A stretch of DNA of 6,419 nt. It comes from an uncultured Odoribacter sp. Lineage in GTDB: Bacteria > Bacteroidota > Bacteroidia > Bacteroidales > Marinifilaceae. The stretch is taken from contig CAJKZL010000191.1 of NCBI GenBank assembly GCA_905204385.1, positions 1 to 6,419 on the forward strand, in the 5' to 3' direction. Shown here one piece after another: positions 1-4,943 of the stretch (its first letter is position 1; each line of letters opens with the position of its first letter). Below the pieces are notes generated by a model that saw only the letters and a list, made by a program, of their open reading frames with translations, did no database searches and was not told the DNA's origin. The translations under genes and the position numbers were made by a program.

Positions 1-37
1 CTTTCAATTCCTGATAGCAATATAAACATCTATTCAT
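1..37 (-). CDS. hipT: HipT/HipA-like kinase, N-terminal fragment (cut by window edge)
   Basis: An ATG at 37 opens a minus-strand frame that runs off the left edge. The 12 visible codons read MNRCLYCYQELK. A start with a Cys-x-x-Cys pair followed by a short polar stretch is what I recall of HipA C-terminal kinase proteins in Bacteroidetes, and E. coli HipT also opens with a Cys-containing stretch of similar length. The gene starts 7 nt after the stop of the HipS-like gene and is the third gene of the operon. In this family the product is a serine/threonine kinase; E. coli O127 HipT phosphorylates tryptophanyl-tRNA synthetase. The kinase fold itself lies outside the window, so identity rests on position, the first residues and the two upstream partners. 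Confidence 0.7.
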   Translation of the reverse strand, partial: MNRCLYCYQELK

Positions 38-44
38 AAGACAT

Positions 45-371
45 CTACTCTTTTTCGTTTACAGGGACAATACTCACCGAACCGATACAATCCTTGCAAC
101 AGGCCAACAGCAACGACATGCGGTCGCGCTGGTTGATTTTCCAACTCCGCTCGGCAATATCCAGCAACCATCCTTCGGGAATCAATCCGTCGAAAAAAGG
201 AAACAATACGCTATTGCGGTAAGGCTCTGCCGACAAAGGCAAGGTCAGACTCACCGCTTCTGCACCCGGCGATTTCAGATAACCTGCATCGTACTGAAAA
301 AGAAAACCGTTTTCATTTTCCGTAAGTATCCCTGCCAGCCGGTCCCGCTGATATACTTTTGCTTGTTTCAT
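45..371 (-). CDS. hipS: HipS-like protein: free-standing HipA N-terminal subdomain
   Basis: This 108-residue protein covers only the N-subdomain 1 of HipA. Its landmarks align in order with E. coli HipA: an SLTLPL strand at residues 41-46 (SLSLPL in HipA), FFDGLIPEG at 59-67 (FFDNLLPDS in HipA), and a C-terminal GSVSIVP at 97-103 (GAVTLIP in HipA). It ends exactly where that subdomain ends, so it is a separate gene and not a frameshifted hipA. The ATG at 371 overlaps the hipB stop in an ATGA, which suggests translational coupling. In the E. coli HipBST system the equivalent small protein HipS, rather than HipB, neutralises the HipT kinase. That role is inferred here from gene order and length. 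The alternative is a split HipA whose two halves reassemble into one toxin. Confidence 0.85.
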   Translation of the reverse strand: MKQAKVYQRDRLAGILTENENGFLFQYDAGYLKSPGAEAVSLTLPLSAEPYRNSVLFPFFDGLIPEGWLLDIAERSWKINQRDRMSLLLACCKDCIGSVSIVPVNEKE

Positions 372-589
372 TCGTCATATTGCTTTTTATTCATAGGTAC
401 CGCCCCCACTTCCGAGCCGAATAAATTCAATACCTGATTCACTTTGTCCAACCGGAGAGTCTGTTTCCCCTGCTCCAACTCCCTCACAAACCTTAAACCT
501 ACCCCCGCCTTTTCCGAAAGATCGGTTTGAGTAAGCCCATATTGCTTACGCATAATTTTTACGTATTCCGATAAAGATCGATATGCCAT
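368..589 (-). CDS. hipB: HipB-like XRE-family DNA-binding antitoxin
   Basis: A 73-residue protein, nearly all of it one Cro/C1-type helix-turn-helix domain. The helices fall at about residues 19-42, containing LTQTDLSEKAGV and then the recognition helix GLRFVRELEQGK, followed by LRLDKVNQVLNLFG (45-58), typical of HipB/XRE antitoxins. It is the first gene of the operon and its stop overlaps the next start by 4 nt. Family knowledge: HipB dimers bind operators in the hip promoter, repress the operon and recruit the kinase complex. The three palindromes just upstream (593-693) fit this autoregulation. The short acidic tail (MNKKQYDE) lacks the Trp-ended extension known in E. coli HipB. ATG at 589 is the only plausible start. 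Confidence 0.9.
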   Translation of the reverse strand: MAYRSLSEYVKIMRKQYGLTQTDLSEKAGVGLRFVRELEQGKQTLRLDKVNQVLNLFGSEVGAVPMNKKQYDE

Positions 590-592
590 GAT

Positions 593-610
593 TATACCCG
601 TTTAGGTGCA
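593..610. promoter_or_regulatory. Putative HipB operator O1
   Basis: Left arm TATACC and right arm GGTGCA separated by 6 bp, with two mismatches from a perfect palindrome. It begins 4 bp upstream of the hipB ATG and overlaps the end of the candidate -7 element, so a bound repressor would block transcription start. The assignment rests on similarity to the two sites upstream and to the E. coli HipB pattern TATCC-N8-GGATA. Confidence 0.55.
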
Positions 611-616
611 AATATA
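609..616 (-). promoter_or_regulatory. Candidate -7 promoter element of the hip operon
   Basis: Read on the minus strand this is TATATTTG, a full match to the Bacteroides -7 consensus TAnnTTTG. It lies between operators O1 and O2 and 19 bp upstream of the hipB ATG, implying a leader of roughly a dozen bases. No TTTG is found at the expected -33 distance, so only the -7 half is supported. Confidence 0.5.
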
Positions 617-634
617 CAATATAATACTATACAT

Positions 635-652
635 TATACCTTTAAGGGTATA
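635..652. promoter_or_regulatory. Putative HipB operator O2 (best palindrome)
   Basis: The sequence TATACCTTTAAGGGTATA has perfect 6-bp arms (TATACC/GGTATA) around a 6-bp spacer. It lies 42 bp from O1 and 41 bp from O3, start to start, about four helical turns each, so the three sites face the same side of the DNA. It covers the expected -33 region of the hip promoter. Confidence 0.65.
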
Positions 653-675
653 AAAATACTTCCACATAATCAAAT

Positions 676-693
676 TATACCCGATAGGGGATA
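676..693. promoter_or_regulatory. Putative HipB operator O3
   Basis: Arms TATACC and GGGATA around a 6-bp spacer, one mismatch from a palindrome. It is the most upstream of the three regularly spaced sites and lies beyond the likely core promoter, so it would act by cooperative binding or looping with O2 and O1. Confidence 0.55.
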
Positions 694-719
694 TGATAAA
701 TTCTTCAAAACCCTATATG

Positions 720-749
720 AGATACAAAGGGACGGGGCTTTTGTTTCAT
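720..749 (+). repeat. REP-like palindromic element, copy A
   Basis: A 30-bp element built as a left arm (GATACAAA), a G-rich centre (GGGACGGGG) and a right arm (TTTGTTTC). It matches the consensus of the five copies at 27 of 30 positions and has one internal mismatch between the arms. It lies in the divergent intergenic region between hipB and the secreted-protein gene, facing copy B in inverted orientation. A and B share the right-arm variant TTTGTTTC. Confidence 0.85.
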
Positions 750-867
750 TTCCATAGAAGAGTAAAGAATGATTCAGCCAACCGGTAAAGTATCGATCAT
801 ACGAAACCGCGTTTCTTATTCGATGGATGAGTGTCAATATTTAACTTTTGTGTATTACTGAACCGAT

Positions 868-897
868 ATGAAACAAATACCCCGTCCCTTTGTATCA
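868..897 (-). repeat. REP-like palindromic element, copy B
   Basis: On the minus strand it reads TGATACAAA, GGGACGGGG, TA, TTTGTTTCA, T; 27 of 30 match the consensus. Read on the plus strand it begins with ATGAAAC, which gives an in-frame but probably false start codon for the downstream secreted protein. Together with copy C it brackets that gene in inverted orientation. Confidence 0.88.
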
Positions 898-907
898 ATT
901 TTATTTT

Positions 908-915
908 TAACTTTG
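908..915 (+). promoter_or_regulatory. Candidate -7 promoter element for the secreted-protein gene
   Basis: TAACTTTG matches the Bacteroides -7 consensus TAnnTTTG fully. The nearest TTTG upstream (889-892, inside copy B) leaves a 15-nt gap, shorter than the usual 19 or so, so the -33 half is uncertain. It would start transcripts near 920, downstream of the ATG at 868 and about 20 nt before the ATG at 943, which supports the latter as the true start. Confidence 0.45.
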
Positions 916-942
916 TTCGTTCAATTTTATGAAAAAAATGAA

Positions 943-2295
943 ATGAGAAAATGGTTATTATTCCATCTGGCAATTTGTATTTATGCTTGTTGTTTTGCCG
1001 GTGAATTGAAAGAATTAGTGAGACCTGTGCCGTGGGAAAAGTGGAACTTGTCTCCTTTGAAGGGAAATTTTGAAGAAGAGGTGCAGACTATTTTCCGAAA
1101 TGCCAACAAATATGCTGTAAATGAATGGTATCATCAGGTGAAACAATTTTCTGCCCAAAAGGATAAATACCTGGATTTCGGGGGAATCACAGAACATTAT
1201 ATCCGTCCTGTATCGCATGAAGCTTTTGCTTTGGGGGTAGCTTTAAAATTAAATGTTTATGAAGACAGCGTAACCGGAGTATCCCGCGAAAACGCCGAAT
1301 CGATGGGCTTGCGTCTGGTCAGTTCTTTGGCTTTCCGCCATAAAGCAAATCAGACAGGCAAAGCGTGGGGCGGACAATGGCAAAGTGCTCTATGGGCTGC
1401 ACAGGTAGCAACTACCGGTTGGATGTTTTGGGACCGGTTGACACCCGAGGGACAAGAATTATTATGCCGGATGATGGTGTACGAAGCGGACCGTTTTTTG
1501 GAGACACCTATTCCATATTATAGAGACCGCACGGGAAAAATTATCTATAAAGGAGATAGCAAGGCAGAAGAAAATGCCTGGAATTCTAATATATTGGTTA
1601 TTGCTGCGGTGATGATGCCTGAACATGAACATCGGCGTGCCTGGTTACAAAAAGCATTGGAATTTCAGATTTCAGCATATGCTGCTCCTTCGGACATGAA
1701 AAGCAAACGCAAAATAAATGGTATTCGGTTGAATACATTCTTGCAAGGGAGCAACATAGAAGAAAGCGGGGCAGTTATCAATCACGGCATTATACACGCC
1801 GATTATATGTGTGCAATTATGCATAATACTTTGAACGCCTGGATTTTCGGACTGGCTGGAAAAAAAGCTCCCGAAGCTTCCCTGATGAATGGGGATAAAG
1901 TGTATTATGCATTGACAGAACATCAGTTCCTTCCGGGTAAAACAATTTATGTCAGAGGAGAACAGGGAGAGCCTACTTGTCATATGTTCTTCCCCGAAGG
2001 AAACGATTGGGGACCCGGACGGCAAGACGGATATTGGCTGATGGATATTTTAGCTTATTCCTTTGGTTGGGATAAGGCCTCCACGATAAAGGCAAAAGAT
2101 TGGGCCGCTGTGCGTAACCGGAAGATGCTGGAAATGCAGTCCCGTAATCCGGATGGACGAAGCTATGGCGGACAGTCGGAAAATAGCTTTGCCAGCCGGG
2201 AAGAATGGTTTGCTGCGCAGATTGCTTTCGGGTATCTGGGACTTTGGGAAAAAGCGAACAAAATGCTGCGTTTTTCTAACAAAGCCGTAAAATGA
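943..2295 (+). CDS. Secreted alpha/alpha-toroid-like protein of unknown substrate
   Basis: A 450-residue protein with a signal peptide (MRK, then a hydrophobic WLLFHLAICIYACCF run and a likely cut near residue 19-20), so probably periplasmic or exported. The mature part is rich in Trp and helical pattern. Conserved-looking stretches are WGGQWQSALWAA (142-153), DSKAEENAWNS (205-215), NHGIIHADY (280-288) and FPEGNDWGPGRQD (350-362). These resemble a family of large secreted proteins of (alpha/alpha) barrel type, related in style to polysaccharide lyases and glycosidases; an enzyme on a glycan is a guess, not an assignment. An in-frame ATG at 868 would add 25 residues, but those first codons lie in palindromic element B and upstream of the candidate promoter, and they would bury the signal peptide. 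The stop TGA is the first three bases of element C. No SusC/SusD partner is nearby, so it appears to be a single-gene unit. Confidence 0.8.
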   Translation: MRKWLLFHLAICIYACCFAGELKELVRPVPWEKWNLSPLKGNFEEEVQTIFRNANKYAVNEWYHQVKQFSAQKDKYLDFGGITEHYIRPVSHEAFALGVALKLNVYEDSVTGVSRENAESMGLRLVSSLAFRHKANQTGKAWGGQWQSALWAAQVATTGWMFWDRLTPEGQELLCRMMVYEADRFLETPIPYYRDRTGKIIYKGDSKAEENAWNSNILVIAAVMMPEHEHRRAWLQKALEFQISAYAAPSDMKSKRKINGIRLNTFLQGSNIEESGAVINHGIIHADYMCAIMHNTLNAWIFGLAGKKAPEASLMNGDKVYYALTEHQFLPGKTIYVRGEQGEPTCHMFFPEGNDWGPGRQDGYWLMDILAYSFGWDKASTIKAKDWAAVRNRKMLEMQSRNPDGRSYGGQSENSFASREEWFAAQIAFGYLGLWEKANKMLRFSNKAVK

Positions 2296-2322
2296 AACAC
2301 AGGGACGGGGCGTTTGTATCAT
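2293..2322 (+). repeat. REP-like palindromic element, copy C
   Basis: TGAAACACA, GGGACGGGG, CG, TTTGTATCA, T; 28 of 30 match the consensus. Its first three bases are the stop codon of the secreted-protein gene. It is followed 44 bp later (start to start) by copy D in the same orientation, within the short space between two convergent genes, a position where a hairpin could also end transcription. Confidence 0.9.
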
Positions 2323-2336
2323 TTAATGAAATATAG

Positions 2337-2366
2337 AGAGACACAGGGACGGAGCGTTTGTATCAT
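2337..2366 (+). repeat. REP-like palindromic element, copy D
   Basis: The most diverged copy (26 of 30), with AGAGACACA as left arm, a GGGACGGAG centre and a TTTGTATCA right arm. It shares the ACACAGGGACGG variant with copy C, suggesting the two are a local duplication. Its right end directly touches the stop codon of the transposase gene at 2367-2369. Confidence 0.85.
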
Positions 2367-3092
2367 TTACAACCGATGAATGACATTTAAGCTAATCCCT
2401 GTAATTCGTGCAAGCTGCCGTTGTCCGATTCGAGGATTTTGCTTCAAACTTTTCAGTATCTGTTTTTGCTCCTCTTTAGGTAAAGTATCGAATTTCCGGT
2501 CTCCTGATGCCTCGTCCAGCAATTCCCGGACTTCGGAATCTTTCAATGGAGAATCGATATCCATAAATGTTCCGGAGTCTTCCTCTGCTATAAAACTTTG
2601 AAAATCAGCTTTATTATCGAAAAACAACGTCAAAAATTCAGTTGCAACAAAAGAATCAACAGGATTAAAATAAACCGGATAGCTACTCCATTTGTATTCC
2701 GCAACTTTACGGCACAGACCCGCCTTGAGGGGATTTTGTAAAACATACCGAAAACAACGCAGCAAATATCCCTGATCTTCAATTACTTCACTTTTAAAAC
2801 GATTCTGGAAAAGATATCCCGTACGCTCATACTTATGATTAAACCAAACGGCATAAGTAGTGAATATCCGATGAATGTAAAAACTTAACTGATCACTTTT
2901 TATAATCAGATGGATGTGATTATCCATCAAACAATAACAATACACTTGAAAAGAAGCACAAGTCTGTGATCTTAAGAGATCGACAAACATCTGACGGTCA
3001 TTGTCCTCAAAAAATATCGATGTACGGTCAATACCACGCTGAATGACATGGTAGACATCTGTAATCGACCGCTGACGAGCTTGCCTGGACAT
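2367..3092 (-). CDS. REP-associated tyrosine transposase (RAYT, Y1/HUH family)
   Basis: This 241-residue protein belongs to the IS200-like Y1 transposase superfamily. It has the RAYT start (VYHVIQRGIDR, residues 13-23), the metal-binding HUH motif H59-I60-H61 within MDNHIHLII, a probable catalytic tyrosine Y116 in FRYVLQNPLKAGL, and the KWSSY block (134-138). A C-terminal extension from about 185 ends in a helix-turn-helix-like GQRQLARITGISLNVIHRL, absent from short IS200 TnpA and typical of larger RAYT-like proteins. All catalytic residues are present, so it looks intact. In this family the enzyme nicks and joins single-stranded DNA at REP palindromes; five related palindromes lie within 2.5 kb here, two of them flanking the gene. 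The ATG at 3092 sits about 20 nt after a candidate promoter start. The stop touches element D. No partner gene shares its operon. Confidence 0.9.
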   Translation of the reverse strand: MSRQARQRSITDVYHVIQRGIDRTSIFFEDNDRQMFVDLLRSQTCASFQVYCYCLMDNHIHLIIKSDQLSFYIHRIFTTYAVWFNHKYERTGYLFQNRFKSEVIEDQGYLLRCFRYVLQNPLKAGLCRKVAEYKWSSYPVYFNPVDSFVATEFLTLFFDNKADFQSFIAEEDSGTFMDIDSPLKDSEVRELLDEASGDRKFDTLPKEEQKQILKSLKQNPRIGQRQLARITGISLNVIHRL

Positions 3093-3116
3093 TTTTCCGA
3101 TGATTTAACCGCATGA

Positions 3117-3147
3117 TAAATTTACGAAAAAAAATGTAAATAACAAA
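3117..3147 (-). promoter_or_regulatory. Candidate Bacteroides-type promoter of the RAYT gene
   Basis: On the minus strand TTTG (3147-3144) is followed after 19 bp by TAAATTTA (3124-3117), matching TAnnTTTG at 5 of the 6 fixed bases. The spacing is that of Bacteroides -33/-7 promoters and predicts a start about 20 nt before the RAYT ATG. The -33 box touches palindrome E, so anything bound to E could affect transposase expression. Confidence 0.5.
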
Positions 3148-3177
3148 ATGATACAAACACCCCGTCCCTTTGTATCA
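3148..3177 (-). repeat. REP-like palindromic element, copy E (perfect palindrome)
   Basis: On the minus strand: TGATACAAA, an 11-base G-rich centre starting GGGACGGGG, then TTTGTATCA and T. The 9-bp arms pair perfectly, the only such copy, and it matches the consensus at 29 of 30. Its first three bases form the TGA stop of the ABC exporter gene. In that transcript it would form a 9-bp hairpin followed by UUUU, so it could also act as a weak terminator between the exporter operon and the RAYT gene. Confidence 0.92.
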
Positions 3178-4941
3178 ACGGAATTGTTCCTGATTCAGTG
3201 TAAAATATTTGCCACGCAGGCGGAGCAGTTCTTCGTGGGTCCCGCGCTCGACGATTTCCCCATGTTCCAGGACGAGGATCATGTCCGCATTGCGGATGGT
3301 GGACAAGCGGTGGGCGATGATAAGGCTGGTACGGCCCTGCATCAGTTGGTCCAATCCCCGTTGAATAAGGATTTCACTGCGGGTATCGATATTACTGGTA
3401 GCCTCGTCCAACAGCAGAATCGCCGGATCGGCAATAGCTGCCCGGGCAATGTTCAGCAATTGCCGTTGTCCCTGGCTGAGGTTGGCCCCGTCGTTTTCAA
3501 GCAAGGTATCGTATCCGTGCGGCAGACGCTTGATAAACGAATGGGCAGCCGTCAATCTGGCTGCTGTCATCACTTCTTCGTCAGTAGCTTCGAGACGCCC
3601 GAACCGGATATTTTCACGCACGGTATCGGTAAACAAATGAGTGTCCTGCAAAACAATGGCCATAGACTTGCGCAGGCTCTCGCGGCGGATATGGCGGATT
3701 TCTTCCCCATCGATCCGGATTTCTCCTGAACGGATATCGAAAAAACGCGGCAGCATATTAAGAATAGTAGTCTTTCCGGCCCCTGTAGCTCCAACCAGGG
3801 CAATCTTGCAACCTGCGGGTGCAGTAAAAGAAATACCTTTGAGAATCATCTTTTCCGGTCTGTAACCGAACCATACATCGTGCATCCTCACTTCGCCCTT
3901 TACTTCCTGCAAGTCCACCGCTCCGGACAAATCCGCCGCTTCGGAAGCCTCGTCGATCACCTCAAAAACCCGTTCCGCACCGGCCAATGCCGCCTGTATG
4001 CTGTTGTAAAGGCTTGCCAGTTCATTGATAGGCCGTCCGAATTGGCGCGAATACTGGAGGAAAGCCGCCAGGCCCCCCAGGTCAAAACCCCGGAAGATCG
4101 CCAACAAGGCCCCGGCAATGGTAATCAGCACATAGTTGAGGGTACTGAGGTTCTGCATCACGGGCATCATCAGACCGGAATAAAACTGGGCTTTCAGCGA
4201 ATGGACTTTCAATTCCTGATTTCTAACGCCAAAATCTTCTGCTGCTTTCGCTTCATGGCCGAACACTTTCACCACCTTTTGCCCGCTGATCATCTCTTCG
4301 ATATAGCCGTTGATATTACCCAGCGATTCCTGCTGTCCCTTAAAATACTTCCGGCTCTTGCGGACAATTCCCCGGGCTCCCCAGAACATCAGCGGCACGG
4401 TCACCAAAGTGACCAATGTCAATATCGGACTAATCACCAGCATCAGCACAAAAATCCCCGCTACCGTTAAAGCACTCGACAGCATATCCGACAAGCTATC
4501 GGTCAACGCATCACTGATGCGGTCCATATCGTTCGTAAAACGGCTCATCAGGTCGCCATGCTGATGCGTATCGAAATACCCTACCGGCAAATGCTCCATT
4601 TTACGGAACAGGTCCGCCCGCATCCGGGCGACCGTCTGCTGACCGATCTTATTGAGTAAACGGTATTCTACATAGACCGCTGCAACGCCCGTAAGGTAAA
4701 CGGCAGCCAGTATTCCCAACATTTTCAAAAGTCCCGGGTAATTCCCCGGGATGATGTATTCGTTGATAATAGGCCGCAACAGATAAGAGCCTCCCAAGTT
4801 GGCGGCAATACTCACCACAATCAGCATGCCGATTGCAATAAGCAATATCCGGTCGCACACCAAATAGGACGTCAGTCGGAGCAGGGTACGCTTCCCGGCC
4901 TTCGGTTTTGCCTGATATTTCAGATGTTCTCCGTGTGCCAT
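3175..4941 (-). CDS. ABC exporter subunit with canonical ATPase site (MdlB/TM288-like)
   Basis: A full-length fused exporter half of 588 residues. The membrane domain covers about residues 25-320 with six predicted helices, then the nucleotide-binding domain. Motifs: Walker A GATGAGKT (384-391), Q-loop glutamine 432, signature LSQGQ (488-492), Walker B ILLLDE with catalytic Glu 513, and H-loop His 544. Its own site is complete, while the signature has Gln in place of the first Gly of LSGGQ. This matches the TM288-type partner in heterodimeric exporters, whose altered signature faces the degenerate site of the other subunit. ATG at 4941 lies 2 nt after the upstream stop. A TTG at 4947 overlapping that stop would add two residues but is less likely. 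The stop codon lies in palindrome E. Substrate (drug, lipid or peptide) cannot be told. Confidence 0.93.
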   Translation of the reverse strand: MAHGEHLKYQAKPKAGKRTLLRLTSYLVCDRILLIAIGMLIVVSIAANLGGSYLLRPIINEYIIPGNYPGLLKMLGILAAVYLTGVAAVYVEYRLLNKIGQQTVARMRADLFRKMEHLPVGYFDTHQHGDLMSRFTNDMDRISDALTDSLSDMLSSALTVAGIFVLMLVISPILTLVTLVTVPLMFWGARGIVRKSRKYFKGQQESLGNINGYIEEMISGQKVVKVFGHEAKAAEDFGVRNQELKVHSLKAQFYSGLMMPVMQNLSTLNYVLITIAGALLAIFRGFDLGGLAAFLQYSRQFGRPINELASLYNSIQAALAGAERVFEVIDEASEAADLSGAVDLQEVKGEVRMHDVWFGYRPEKMILKGISFTAPAGCKIALVGATGAGKTTILNMLPRFFDIRSGEIRIDGEEIRHIRRESLRKSMAIVLQDTHLFTDTVRENIRFGRLEATDEEVMTAARLTAAHSFIKRLPHGYDTLLENDGANLSQGQRQLLNIARAAIADPAILLLDEATSNIDTRSEILIQRGLDQLMQGRTSLIIAHRLSTIRNADMILVLEHGEIVERGTHEELLRLRGKYFTLNQEQFR

Positions 4942-4943
4942 AG

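Larger units (their letters stand above)
2337..3177. mobile_element. RAYT/REP-like unit: transposase bracketed by inverted palindromes D and E
   Basis: The Y1 transposase gene lies between copy D (plus orientation) on its 3' side and copy E (minus orientation) on its 5' side, almost filling the interval. This layout matches that described for RAYT genes in Proteobacteria, which sit between their cognate REP palindromes. There are no IS-like target duplications or long inverted repeats to mark a classical insertion sequence. Whether the unit moves as a block is unknown; RAYTs are usually single-copy and regarded as domesticated. Confidence 0.65.

Noticed and set aside
803..815. Small inverted repeat GAAAC-CGC-GTTTC in the hip/secreted-gene intergenic region
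   Set aside because: Only a 5-bp stem with a 3-base loop, no U-run and no second copy in the window; expected by chance.
842..849. TAACTTTT as a second -7 promoter box for the secreted-protein gene
   Set aside because: It misses the final G, has no TTTG at the -33 distance, and a full match exists at 908-915 closer to the likely start.
720..897. G-quadruplex formation by the G-rich element centres
   Set aside because: Each copy has only two G runs (GGG and GGGG), and copies are too far apart for an intramolecular four-run structure.
1672..2322. Minus-strand open frames of 117 and 90 codons (1672-2025, 2050-2322) opposite the secreted protein
   Set aside because: Antisense to a gene with a signal peptide and consistent coding pattern. 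The one at 2322 starts inside palindrome C.
720..3177. CRISPR-like array of 30-bp repeats
   Set aside because: Spacing is irregular (from 14 bp to about 1.4 kb), orientations alternate, and genes lie between the copies. No cas genes are present.
3148..3729. Open frame of 193 codons on the plus strand
   Set aside because: It lies opposite the exporter gene with clear ABC motifs, and its first ten codons are only palindrome E. It is an antisense shadow.
3880..4470. Open frame of 196 codons on the plus strand
   Set aside because: Antisense to the exporter membrane domain, with low-complexity His/Gln-rich composition typical of a shadow frame.
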